From: Bradyrhizobium sp. BTAi1
GTDB lineage: Bacteria > Pseudomonadota > Alphaproteobacteria > Rhizobiales > Xanthobacteraceae
DNA: 64,000 nt
Assembly (NCBI RefSeq): GCF_000015165.1
Contig: NC_009485.1
Location: forward strand, 4,111,501 to 4,175,500
Direction of reading: 5' to 3'
A program made the position numbers and the translations under genes. The notes under the pieces were generated by a model. It was not told the DNA's origin. It worked only from the letters and a program-made list of their open reading frames with translations, and made no database searches. This document shows positions 19,671-28,032 of the stretch, in pieces. Within the stretch, counting starts at the first letter, position 1. Every line of letters begins with the position of its first letter.

Positions 19671-19744
19671 TGGAGGCCACGACCAGAATTGAACTGGTGT
19701 AAACGGTTTTGCAGACCGCTGCGTAACCACTCCGCCACGTGGCC
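19671..19744 (-). tRNA. tRNA-Cys (GCA)
   Basis: Read on the reverse strand, the acceptor arm GGCCACG pairs perfectly with CGTGGCC and the CCA tail is encoded. The anticodon loop is CTGCAAA, giving anticodon GCA. The T arm contains the GTTCGAA consensus. 74 nt including CCA. Confidence 0.95.
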
Positions 19745-20538
19745 CCAACACGGCGGATCGATACCGGAGATCAACGGCTTAAGCAACCGCCCTGTTTCGT
19801 ACCGTCCACCAGTTCTGAGATCGCTCTCTTGGATCGGGTCGGACACGCGGCAGCCCGTTTCCGAACTCGCCCGAGTCCCGCAGAAGCCCAGGGCGAAGTC
19901 TGGTCGGTGACGTCCTGCGAACAGCGGGCGAACCTCAGTGGACCCGTCCGAGCATCCTTTTCAGACCACTGTCCGCATCCGGAGCAGCCTCGTGAAACAG
20001 GTCCGTTGTCATGATCTTGTCGGGTCGCACGGCGCGTTGGTGTGAATAGATCGTAGCCCTGACGGTCGAGGTCTCCAGGTTGGAGCGCGATCCTCACGAA
20101 GCGGCGCGAGCGACGTCGGGATATCCTGACTAACGAACATTGCGCAGTGCATTGGTGAGCAGACGTTCGTCGATGAAGTTGGCTGCGTGCAATTCCTGAC
20201 CGGGTCTCACATACAAAAAAGATCAGTTTTACGCCGTCTTGCGGGCTCGACCGGAATGAGCAGCGTCAGGACATCGCTATCGCCGCTCGGATGCGGATGC
20301 TTGCTGTGCGAGTTCTGCATTCGGCATGCGAGATGTCGCTCGTGGATCGCGTGCTGCACCTGCAATGACGCGCAGCAGCGACGATAGTTGATAACTTCGC
20401 GGCGAAATCGCGTAGCGCGCCTTGATTTTGTCAGGTTGTGTTGATGTAATTGTTCTATGATAGAGTGCGCTGCGGGACGCTGGGCGGCAGAGCAGCATTC
20501 TCTCGAATCACACACGACATCACTCGCAAAGATCAATC
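19745..20538. other. Intergenic stretch without a recognised gene (about 790 bp)
   Basis: Between tRNA-Cys and the Rieske gene no open frame has a convincing ribosome site plus protein-like composition. Several 60-110 codon frames exist on both strands, but they are rich in Arg, Cys and Ser in the way random GC-rich frames are. The last 150 bp before 20539 are less GC-rich (for example around 20430-20470) and probably hold the promoter of the Rieske-PQQ dehydrogenase pair. No insertion-sequence ends or strong hairpins were seen. Confidence 0.5.
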
Positions 20539-21117
20539 ATGAACGATCATCCGACACGCCGCTCGGTGGTTCTCGGCACGCTTGTCGCATGCGCGTCTGT
20601 CACGGGCGCAGCGGCCGGCGATGAGGACGATCCGCGCAAGGAGAAGCGGCCGCAGAAGGGCGACCTTCTCGTGTTCTCGGAAGGGGAGCGCGCGGGGCAG
20701 ACGATCACGCCGGATGATTTGAAGGTCGGCGAACCGCCGGTGCACGCGTGGCCGAAGGATGCAGCGAATGCGATCGTGCGCGATGGGTCGCGCTTGAACG
20801 AGGTGCTTCTCGTCAGGCTCGATCCTGACGAACTCGACGAGGACACGCGCCCGCGCGCGGCCGGCGGCATCGTCGCTTATTCGGCGATCTGCTCGCATGC
20901 GGGCTGCCCAGTGACGGCCTGGATCAAGGCGACGGAAGGCAACGACGAAGTCTTTAAATGCATGTGTCACAACTCCGAATATGATCCGCGGCGTGGCGCG
21001 CAGGTGGTGTTCGGGCCGGCGCCGCGCAGGCTGGCTGCGCTGCCGCTCGTCATCAAGGATGGCGCGCTCGTGATCGCTGCCCCCTTCATCGGAAAGGTAG
21101 GTGGCCAGCAGGGCTGA
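20539..21117 (+). CDS. Exported Rieske 2Fe-2S protein, bc1-type cluster
   Basis: 192 residues. The N-terminus has an arginine pair followed by a hydrophobic stretch and AxA-like end (TRRSVVLGTLVACASVTGAAAG), consistent with Tat export. The cluster motifs are CSHAGC at 118-123 and CMCHNS at 141-146. They supply ligands C118, H120, C141, H144 and the extra cysteine pair C123/C143 that forms the disulfide in high-potential cytochrome bc1-type Rieske proteins. It is therefore unlike low-potential dioxygenase ferredoxins. The PQQ dehydrogenase gene starts 93 bp downstream, suggesting an electron acceptor or partner role in the periplasm. That role is inferred. Confidence 0.82.
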   Translation: MNDHPTRRSVVLGTLVACASVTGAAAGDEDDPRKEKRPQKGDLLVFSEGERAGQTITPDDLKVGEPPVHAWPKDAANAIVRDGSRLNEVLLVRLDPDELDEDTRPRAAGGIVAYSAICSHAGCPVTAWIKATEGNDEVFKCMCHNSEYDPRRGAQVVFGPAPRRLAALPLVIKDGALVIAAPFIGKVGGQQG

Positions 21118-21210
21118 TGAGGTCTCGTGTGCCTATCGGAACTCGCATCGTCTCGACAGTCAAACGTCACGACAATTGAAGCGAAAAACGAAAGCAGGGG
21201 AGGTTCGTCC

Positions 21211-22953
21211 ATGACCATCACGTCGAAGACCATCAAGCAATGGATGCTCGCGAGCACCGTCGCGTTCACCTGTGTCGCCGCACAAACCGCGCTTGCCGGT
21301 CCGATCGAGAACTACAGTCCTGTCACGCCGGCACGGTTGGAGAATCCGGAGCCCGGCAATTGGATGCTCTACCGCCGCACCTATGACGGCCAGGGCTACA
21401 GCCCGCTCGACCAGATCAACACCACCAATGTGAAGAATATGGTGCCGGTGTGGACCTTCGCCACGGGCGTGATCGAGGGCCATGAGGCGCCGCCGCTGGT
21501 CAATAACGGGGTGATGTTCATCACCACACCGATGGGACAGGTGATCGCGCTGAATGCCAAGACCGGCGATCAATACTGGCGCTACAAGCGCGAGCTGCCC
21601 GAGGATCTGTTCCAATTGCATCCGACGAACCGTGGCGTCGGCTTGTGGCAGGACAAGCTCTATCTCGCCACGACCGACGATCACCTGGTCGCGCTCGATG
21701 CCAAGACCGGCAAGGTGCTGTGGGACAAGAAGGTCCAGGACTACAAGAAGGGACAATATCTGACGCTGATGCCGCTGATCGTCGACGGCAAGGTCATCGT
21801 CGGCGGCTCCGGCGGCGAGTTCGGCGTGCGCGGCTATGTCGTGGCCTACGATGCCGAGGACGGCAAGGAGCTCTGGCGCACCTTCACGATCCCCGGCGAG
21901 GGCGAGCCGGGGCATGACACCTGGAGCGGTGACGACTGGAAGAGTGGCGGCGGCTCCGCCTGGATGACGGGCACCTACGACACGGACACCAAGACCGTCT
22001 ATTGGGGCGTCGGCAACGCGGCGCCGTGGCCCGGCGGCCTGCATCCGGGTGACAATCTCTATACCAGCTCGGTGATCGCGCTCGACCCTGCCACCGGCAA
22101 GATCAAGACGCATTTCCAGTACCACCAGAACGATTCATGGGACTGGGACGAGGTCGACGCGCCGATGCTGGTCGACCTGCAGCGCGATGGCCGCAGCTTC
22201 AAGAGCCTGATTCATCCGGGGCGCGACGCCATCTTCTGGGTGCTCGAGCGCACGCCGGAGCGCATCAACTACGTCAATGGCTGGACCTTCGTTCACACCG
22301 ACGTGTGGAAGGGGATCGAGCCGGAGACCGGACGGCCGATCGTCGATCCCGCGCACAAGCCGACGCTCGGCAAGCGCGTCGACTTCTGTCCGTCGCTATG
22401 GGGCGGCAAGGACTGGCCATCGGCGGCCTACAGCCAGAAGACGCGCTTCGTCTATGTGCCGGCGAATGAGAATTTCTGCGGCGGCTTCACCGGCGAGAAG
22501 CTGCCGCTCGTTCCCGGACAGCTCTGGCTCGGCACCAAGGCGGAGGATATCGGGCTGACGGTGCGGCCGGGAGCGGACCATTTCGGCGAGCTGCAGGCGT
22601 GGGATCCGGCCTCGGGCAAAAAGGTCTGGTCGCACAATTTCCCGAAGTCACAGCTGTTCGGCTCGGTGACGGCGACGGCCGGCGATCTGGTTCTGGTCGG
22701 CGGGACCAATGACCGGATGTTCCGGGCCTTCCACGCCAAAACGGGCGAACTGTTGTGGGAGCAGAAGACCAACTCGGGAATCATGGGCATGCCGGTCGCT
22801 TATGAGGTCGACGGCACGCAATACATCGCGGTGCAGTCCGGCTGGGGCGTCGATGCGCAGCGCATCCAGGATGCGCTTGCCAAGGGCAACACCGGATTGG
22901 AGGACAATGTCCCGCAGGGCGGTGTGGTCTGGGTCTTCGCCGTCAAGAAGTAG
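21211..22953 (+). CDS. PQQ-dependent alcohol dehydrogenase-type quinoprotein
   Basis: 580 residues from ATG 21211, preceded by GGGAGG. Signal peptide ends ALAGP (about residue 29). Eight-bladed propeller repeats are visible as VIALNAKTG, LVALDAKTGKVLW, VIALDPATGKI and LQAWDPASGKKVW. The catalytic region is NDSWDWDEVDAP, with D311 in the catalytic position and D313 two residues later, the pattern linked to lanthanide-using enzymes. The vicinal Cys-Cys pair normally before NRG is replaced by L136-H137, while the second disulfide pair (C393, C423) is kept. There is no fused cytochrome c domain. The substrate is probably an alcohol or aldehyde but cannot be named. Confidence 0.85.
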   Translation: MTITSKTIKQWMLASTVAFTCVAAQTALAGPIENYSPVTPARLENPEPGNWMLYRRTYDGQGYSPLDQINTTNVKNMVPVWTFATGVIEGHEAPPLVNNGVMFITTPMGQVIALNAKTGDQYWRYKRELPEDLFQLHPTNRGVGLWQDKLYLATTDDHLVALDAKTGKVLWDKKVQDYKKGQYLTLMPLIVDGKVIVGGSGGEFGVRGYVVAYDAEDGKELWRTFTIPGEGEPGHDTWSGDDWKSGGGSAWMTGTYDTDTKTVYWGVGNAAPWPGGLHPGDNLYTSSVIALDPATGKIKTHFQYHQNDSWDWDEVDAPMLVDLQRDGRSFKSLIHPGRDAIFWVLERTPERINYVNGWTFVHTDVWKGIEPETGRPIVDPAHKPTLGKRVDFCPSLWGGKDWPSAAYSQKTRFVYVPANENFCGGFTGEKLPLVPGQLWLGTKAEDIGLTVRPGADHFGELQAWDPASGKKVWSHNFPKSQLFGSVTATAGDLVLVGGTNDRMFRAFHAKTGELLWEQKTNSGIMGMPVAYEVDGTQYIAVQSGWGVDAQRIQDALAKGNTGLEDNVPQGGVVWVFAVKK

Positions 22954-22963
22954 AAGCGCAGTT

Positions 22964-22996
22964 GGTCAGGCGACGGCCGCACGCCGTCGCCTGACC
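22964..22996 (+). terminator. Probable terminator of the Rieske-PQQ dehydrogenase operon
   Basis: A perfect 14-bp stem (GGTCAGGCGACGGC with its complement) encloses a 5-base loop and begins 11 bp after the dehydrogenase stop codon. The sequence after it is GTTTGTGGG, only a weak T tract, so termination efficiency is uncertain. Confidence 0.6.
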
Positions 22997-23120
22997 GTTT
23001 GTGGGCACCGCTGCATTGCGCCGCAACATGGTGCTGCAATACGGCGATGTCGATTCGGTGTGTCGCGACGACGGCTCAGCCTGCCGCCGGGCAACGAACA
23101 CATGTCCGATCAGGATGCGG

Positions 23121-23300
23121 TCAGCAGGCCGCAAACCAGCCGTCGGGGAAGGGGATCAGCGGCCAAGCGCCCTGATTGTCGTTAGCTGCTTGGGGAAACC
23201 GCAACATCGAGAATAGGCGGGTCATCGAATCAATCTCGGGCTCAGGCGCAACTGCCGATCTTACAGCATCCAGCAACAGTTCATACTCGGCTTCGCTCAT
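23121..23300 (-). CDS. Small hypothetical protein, 59 aa
   Basis: Product begins MSEAEYELLLDAVRSAV and ends PFPDGWFAAC. It looks protein-like: an acidic amphipathic N-terminal helix and the phrase QAANDNQ that is common in rhizobial small proteins. A GCGAGGG purine stretch precedes the tandem ATG codons at 23303 and 23300; the second was chosen. No domain is recognised. It stands alone between a terminator hairpin and the response-regulator genes. Confidence 0.45.
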   Translation of the reverse strand: MSEAEYELLLDAVRSAVAPEPEIDSMTRLFSMLRFPQAANDNQGAWPLIPFPDGWFAAC

Positions 23301-23598
23301 CATGGCCCTCGCGCAATCTGCGCGGCCACCATGTCAAAGCTCCACTCTGTCCAAATTGAACGGATCACTAAAATTGTAAGGATCGCGGACGAAGGGCTTA
23401 ATTGGTTACCGTTATCTTTCGTTCCTCACGACGGTAGCCAAATCAGGTCGGGCGCGATGTGAACTGCGTCACATTCGCGGCGAGATTATCTTACCTGTCG
23501 ACAATTGCTCGGAGCCGCCAGCCAGAGGCATTGCCCTGGCGATTCGCAGACCTCGCAAGCGAAGACGCCGCGACCACCGAACTGGCGTTCCGATGTGA

Positions 23599-24015
23599 TT
23601 ACTGCCGGCACTGCATCCTGGCAGGGGCGAACGCTTCATCGGGGGTAAGAATCTCGCGCATCAATTGCGCGAGGTCCTTCGGCTTGAAGGGTTTGGCCAG
23701 TCGATGAAGTCTCTGAACCCTCGCCGATAGTCCCAGGGACTCCGGCATTCCGTGGTCTGATTCGAGGACCATGCCCGACATCATGACGATCGGCATGTTC
23801 GGGCGCGCCGCACGTGCCGCTCGTATGACGTCGTTGCCGTCGATGTCGGCCAGATTGAGATCGATCAGGGCCGCGGCGAAATCGCTGCGGGCAACAACGT
23901 CAAGCGCCTGGCGTCCGTCGGTCAGGGCAGTCACCGCATATCCCTCACGAACGAGAAGATGCTGAATGACACAGCAGACGCCAACTTCGTCATCAACGAC
24001 CAGGATGTTCGTCAT
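23599..24015 (-). CDS. Single-domain response regulator (receiver only)
   Basis: 138 residues, one receiver domain and no output domain. The acidic pair D8-D9, the phospho-acceptor D52 (ALIDLNL) and lysine K108 (AKPF) are all present. It probably works by protein-protein contact in a phosphorelay, as CheY or DivK do. The start overlaps the 3' end of the upstream regulator gene by 23 bp, so the two are co-translated. No histidine kinase gene is nearby, so the partner kinase is encoded elsewhere. Confidence 0.85.
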   Translation of the reverse strand: MTNILVVDDEVGVCCVIQHLLVREGYAVTALTDGRQALDVVARSDFAAALIDLNLADIDGNDVIRAARAARPNMPIVMMSGMVLESDHGMPESLGLSARVQRLHRLAKPFKPKDLAQLMREILTPDEAFAPARMQCRQ

Positions 24016-24460
24016 GAGGCTCTCCGCTCAGATGCCGGTGTGGTGCGAGGTTGCCGCGCGCGTCGGCGAGAAGCCGCTGGCGGACCTCGATGGCGCGATC
24101 CACAGCTTCGAGCAGATCAAGGAGGTCGAACGGCTTCTGCAGCGCAGCCGTCGCCCCGAGCTTGATCGCCATTCCGAGGAAGTCGGGAGCTCCCTGTTTC
24201 TTGTCCGTGAATGCGTAGCCGGAGATTGCGATGAACGGAACGGTCGGATCGATCTTGATCAATTCGCGAATGGTCGCAATTCCGTCCATGCCCGGCATGA
24301 ACATATCGATCACGACAGCGTCGAATGACACGCTGCCGATCAAACGAATACCGGTCGGTCCGTCGGGCGCGAGAAAGACGCAGAACTTCTTCTTTTTGAG
24401 CAGGGTTTCAAGCGCCGCGCGCGTCGCAGAATCATCATCGATAATGAGAACAGTAGGCAT
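23993..24460 (-). CDS. Single-domain response regulator (receiver only)
   Basis: 155 residues from ATG 24460 (MPTVLIIDDD). Receiver residues D8-D10, phospho-acceptor D52 (VVIDMFMPGMDG) and K109 (LQKPF) are intact. The receiver is followed by a short tail rich in His and Arg, with no recognisable effector domain. An in-frame start at 24517 would add 19 residues that do not resemble the family. It is the first gene of a two-gene unit with the other receiver protein, and their frames overlap. Confidence 0.83.
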   Translation of the reverse strand: MPTVLIIDDDSATRAALETLLKKKKFCVFLAPDGPTGIRLIGSVSFDAVVIDMFMPGMDGIATIRELIKIDPTVPFIAISGYAFTDKKQGAPDFLGMAIKLGATAALQKPFDLLDLLEAVDRAIEVRQRLLADARGNLAPHRHLSGEPHDEHPGR

Positions 24461-24672
24461 GGGCCACCTCAGTATCGGCCTGACTGAAGGACACGCACGC
24501 GACAGACAATGCATCAAGACTCAAAACGAATAAGTAATTGACACTGAATTAGTTGTATCAAGTTTGCAACCAGGAGTTTTACGGGCCACTACTGCGACCG
24601 TGTTGTTCCTCAAGTTGTGTACGATACGATGAACATGGAGCCATGATAGCGTTGGCGTCGATGTGCTGCTCA

Positions 24673-25515
24673 TCACGTTTTGAGCATTGCGATCCATACG
24701 AGGCCCGACGCAATCAGTGCAGCGCAGGTTGCTCGCCAGAGCGTGGCCTTTTCCTTCAGGACGACAATCCCGATCAGGCTGGCAAACAGAACGCTGCATT
24801 CGCGAAACGCGACGACGTTGGCGATCGGATTCCTGCTCAGCGCCCAGAGGAACACGGCGAAGGATGTCAGACCCAGCAGCCCGGCGATCACGACCGAAAC
24901 ATAGGCCGTTCGGATCTCGGCGAAGAGGACCGGGCCGCGTCGTATCGCCGCGACGAGGAGGAACACCAGGCTGTCGAGCACGATGATCCAAGCGGTGAAC
25001 GAGGCCCATCCGGCCGCCTGGCGAGTCCCGGCGGCATCAACGACCGAATAGGCAGCAACCATCGCGGCAGCGAGGACAGCCGCAGCAAACGCGCGGCGAT
25101 CGATCGAGCCATGGACGCGATCTCGCGCGAGGCCGATGATCCCAACGCTGATGAGCGCGATGCCGATCAACTGTCCGATCTGCGGCGGCTGCTGGAGCGC
25201 CAGATAGGCGAACACCGCTGCGAACAGCGGCACGCAGCCGCGGGCGATGGGATAAGAGCGCCCGAACTCGGCTGACCCGTAGGTCACCGCCAGGCTCGCT
25301 TTGTACGCCGCATGCAGCACAAGCGACGCCAGGATGATCGGCCAGGTCGAGGGGGAGGGAATCGGGACCAGGAACAGGAAGGGTAGCGTCACGACGCTGC
25401 TGACCAGACCCATCCCGGCCAGGATGGAAAGGCCGCTGCCATTCTTGACGATCGCGTGCCAGCTTGCGTGAAGCAGGCCGGCGAGCAGCATCAGAAGCGC
25501 GGCGATTGGGTCCAA
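24673..25515 (-). CDS. DMT/EamA-family transporter
   Basis: About 280 residues with ten hydrophobic segments in two EamA halves. The first is around AALLMLLAGLLHASWHAIVKNG, a common EamA opening. In the second half are FRECSVLFASLIGIVVLKEK and WIAMLKT at the C-terminus. The start is uncertain: TTG 25515 (LDPIAALLML) gives a complete first helix, while ATG 25491 would cut into it; neither has a clear ribosome site. It sits 20 bp downstream of the NUDIX gene. DMT proteins export metabolites or amino acids; the substrate is not predictable. Confidence 0.78.
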   Translation of the reverse strand: MDPIAALLMLLAGLLHASWHAIVKNGSGLSILAGMGLVSSVVTLPFLFLVPIPSPSTWPIILASLVLHAAYKASLAVTYGSAEFGRSYPIARGCVPLFAAVFAYLALQQPPQIGQLIGIALISVGIIGLARDRVHGSIDRRAFAAAVLAAAMVAAYSVVDAAGTRQAAGWASFTAWIIVLDSLVFLLVAAIRRGPVLFAEIRTAYVSVVIAGLLGLTSFAVFLWALSRNPIANVVAFRECSVLFASLIGIVVLKEKATLWRATCAALIASGLVWIAMLKT

Positions 25516-25535
25516 CGGCGAAGGTCTCGCGGGTA

Positions 25536-26039
25536 TCAGCTCTCGGGCCGCCAGCAGGCCGGCGCGAAATAGGGGACGGCATCGCGCTCGAACGCCCGGC
25601 GCGAGATGATGCGGCTCGAGGGGGAGATATCGAGCGCTTCCCACTCCGTTCTGTCGACGAAGCGCAGCGCGGCGATCTCGTCGCCATCGGCTGCGAGCGC
25701 ACCGCCGATGACGGCTGCCTCGAACGCGATCACCGTGTAATAAGTCAGATCTCCGTTGGGATAGCGGATGAGGAATTCGGGGCCGCCAAACACGCCGAGC
25801 AGGCGCTGGGGACGGACGAGCAGACCAGTCTCCTCGAAGCATTCGCGCGTCGCGGCGTCGGCGGGATGCTCGTTCGGATCGATGGCGCCGCCGGGCAGGG
25901 TCCAATGGCCCGTCTCCGCGTCGCGGCCGAGCAGGATCCGACCCTGGTCATCGAACAGCGAGATCGAGACGGCCGTGGTCGCAAGCAGATCGTGGCCGAC
26001 CTTGCTGCGGACGGCTCTCAGGTGATCGGAGATGGGCAT
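25536..26039 (-). CDS. NUDIX hydrolase
   Basis: 167 residues. The NUDIX box is complete: GGAIDPNEHPADAATRECFEETG, with G, E, R-E-x2-E-E and G in the usual spacing, so Mg-dependent hydrolysis of a nucleoside diphosphate derivative is expected. The N-terminal portion (AVSISLFDDQGRILLGRD) is the normal first strand of the fold. Substrate cannot be assigned: the family includes ADP-ribose, dinucleotide and oxidised-nucleotide hydrolases. The DMT transporter gene follows directly. Confidence 0.85.
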   Translation of the reverse strand: MPISDHLRAVRSKVGHDLLATTAVSISLFDDQGRILLGRDAETGHWTLPGGAIDPNEHPADAATRECFEETGLLVRPQRLLGVFGGPEFLIRYPNGDLTYYTVIAFEAAVIGGALAADGDEIAALRFVDRTEWEALDISPSSRIISRRAFERDAVPYFAPACWRPES

Positions 26040-26240
26040 GGCTGACGTTGCCTTGGAGCTGGACTGGTCGCTTGCCCGACCGAATCGGTGACGTCAAGGC
26101 AGTTGGGGGGGCCGGGTTTTGCTGCGAGCAGTCTGCCTGCGGCACGGGATGCGCAGCGCACGCGTGCCTGTTCGAGCGGCCTACCTGTCAGATGATCTTG
26201 GGTTGGATTGTCTAAGCGAGCCAGTCGGCATCGGCCGAAT

Positions 26241-26315
26241 TGGCTCCCCGGGCTGGATTCGAACCAGCGACCATTCGATTAACAGTCGAATGCTCTACCG
26301 CTGAGCTACCGAGGA
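26241..26315 (-). tRNA. tRNA-Asn (GTT)
   Basis: On the reverse strand TCCTCGG pairs with CCGGGGA in the acceptor stem, including one G-U pair, and the CCA end is encoded. The anticodon loop CTGTTAA gives anticodon GTT, and the T arm has GGTTCGAATCC. 75 nt. Confidence 0.95.
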
Positions 26316-26572
26316 ACAGGCGAAGCAATGCCTCGCGAGCGGGGTGCGTATAACAAAGCCTTTTGGCCTTGCCTAGAACCAAATCGCATCTTTGTGACGA
26401 TTGTCGCGCCGAGGCCAAAAACACGGAAAATCATGGGTTTATCCATGATCTGAACGCTTGATGGGCAGCCGTCGCCCACAATTGGGTGACAGGAATTTCA
26501 CTAGAATCGGCGCAATCGGCTGCGGATAGTAGGCCGGAACTTGCCGCTGCCTCGGACATGGAGCCGTTTCAG

Positions 26573-26758
26573 ATGTCGAACACCCCCTTTCAAGCCGCCG
26601 AAAGCGTGTCGTCACCGTCGCTGATTCCCGACCCGATGGAGCGACTCTCCGACGACGAGTGCCTGTCGCGCTTGGTCCATGCCGTCAGCCGCGGTGAGTC
26701 GGAGCGGCTGGATGAGGTTGCGCAGCTGCTCGGCCGCCTAGCGGTTGTGATCGAGTAA
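26573..26758 (+). CDS. Small hypothetical protein, 61 aa
   Basis: Begins MSNTPFQAAESV and ends LGRLAVVIE. The second half is a credible amphipathic helix (DDECLSRLVHAVSRGESERLDEVAQLL). ATG 26573 is preceded by GGAG at 9 bases, better than the in-frame ATG at 26558 or GTG at 26486. No domain or function is recognised. It is separated from neighbours by 260 bp (tRNA-Asn) and 350 bp (PCMT-like gene). Confidence 0.5.
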   Translation: MSNTPFQAAESVSSPSLIPDPMERLSDDECLSRLVHAVSRGESERLDEVAQLLGRLAVVIE

Positions 26759-27110
26759 CCCTCGACTCAAGAGGATCGGCCAAAACGACTGACATTCTCC
26801 GGCCGGGTCCGCGTCCGCCCGGGTCCACCGATCCATTGAGTCGGCGCCCGCGCGTGCTCCGAGATCCAATCCGACGCGACCTCGAAGACACGCGATTGCG
26901 GCGTTCGCCGATGAGCCGGCGGACGCTCGGTCCGAATCGAAGCGCTGCATGCGCCGCCATGCCGATGCGGCGCCAGGCCGTCGTCTGACCTGAGGTCTGA
27001 CGATGTGCGCGGTGTATCCGGACGATCCGCGTGTTGCGTTTTCACCGACCTTGTACCAAAAGGGTGCGCAGATCGTTCGCGGTTCATCCTCTTTGCTTGC
27101 AGGTCTGCTC
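26759..27110. other. Intergenic stretch, about 350 bp
   Basis: No convincing gene on either strand. The open frames here are Arg-rich shadows with no ribosome sites. The right end must carry the promoter of the PCMT-like gene; no clear -35/-10 pair was identified. Confidence 0.45.
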
Positions 27111-27770
27111 ATGCTCCCCTTCGCGACGGCGCGTCAGAAAATGGTCGATGGCCAGGTGCGCACCAACGACGTTACCGACCACCGTGTGTTGGATGCGATG
27201 CTGACGGTGCCGCGCGAGAACTTCGTCCCGTCGGACCGGCAGGCGCTGGCCTATCTCGACCAGAATCTCAACGTGTCGGAAGCCGGCTCGGCCCAGCGCT
27301 TCCTGATCACCCCCATGCTGACGGGTAAGCTGCTTCAGGCCGCCGAGATCAAGCCGACCGATCACGTGCTCGTGGTCGGGTGCGCGACGGGCTACCTTGC
27401 CGCGCTTGCGGCGAAGCTTGCGGCCAGCGTGGTCGCGACCGATCCGGACCCAGCTCTCGAGGGGCGCGCCAAGCAGCTGCTGGCCGGCATCGCGAGTGTC
27501 TCTGTTCGCGTCGCGCCTGCCGTGCAGGGCGATCCGGCCGATGGTCGCTTCGACGTGATTCTTCTCAACGGGGCGACCGAGATCGCGGTCGATGGGCTGT
27601 GCCGCCAGCTCAAGGAAGGCGGTCGCCTGGTCGGCGTCTCCGCGAAGACCAAGCCGGCCCGTGCCATCATCTTTACGCGATCCCATGGTGAAGTGGGCAG
27701 CAGGACCCTGTTCGACGCTGCGGCACCGATCCTTCCTGGTCTCGAGCAGGTCCCCGAGTTCGTTTTCTAA
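27111..27770 (+). CDS. pcm: Protein-L-isoaspartate O-methyltransferase family protein
   Basis: 219 residues from ATG 27111 (MLPFATARQKMVDGQVRTND). The opening resembles the alphaproteobacterial PCMT-like family, and the SAM-binding glycine loop is HVLVVGCATGYLAALAA. The usual role is methylation of isoaspartyl residues in damaged proteins, but the alphaproteobacterial members next to tolC are diverged, and activity has not been inferred from residues here. tolC follows 262 bp later in the same direction, the conserved arrangement in Rhizobiales. An upstream in-frame extension to 27003 is not family-like. Confidence 0.8.
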   Translation: MLPFATARQKMVDGQVRTNDVTDHRVLDAMLTVPRENFVPSDRQALAYLDQNLNVSEAGSAQRFLITPMLTGKLLQAAEIKPTDHVLVVGCATGYLAALAAKLAASVVATDPDPALEGRAKQLLAGIASVSVRVAPAVQGDPADGRFDVILLNGATEIAVDGLCRQLKEGGRLVGVSAKTKPARAIIFTRSHGEVGSRTLFDAAAPILPGLEQVPEFVF

Positions 27771-28032
27771 CTCCTGCGGTTCCCTGGGGACGAGCCGCAT
27801 TGGGCTGTGATCCGCTCAGGGCACGGTGGCTTTCGGTCGTCTTCACGGCTGCGGGCCGGCGAAAATCTGTTTCAAATCAGAAGTGTGGCTTGGATGCTGC
27901 ACGTCGACAGTTTTCCGCATGGGTTCCGGGCAGAGAGGTTCCGTTGCGCAGGCATGGGGAATAAGGTGTGAGGTGCGCGGGAGTCTCTAACAGGTTTACG
28001 GCCCGGCTTTGGCGTTCGAGCCGGTAACAACA

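Noticed and set aside
20187..20387. Plus-strand frame of 66 codons in the empty region
   Set aside because: Cys/Arg/Ser-rich, no ribosome site and no protein-like segment.
26738..27112. Reverse-strand frame of 124 codons before the PCMT-like gene
   Set aside because: Overlaps several other random-looking frames, is Arg/Ala-rich, and has no ribosome site.
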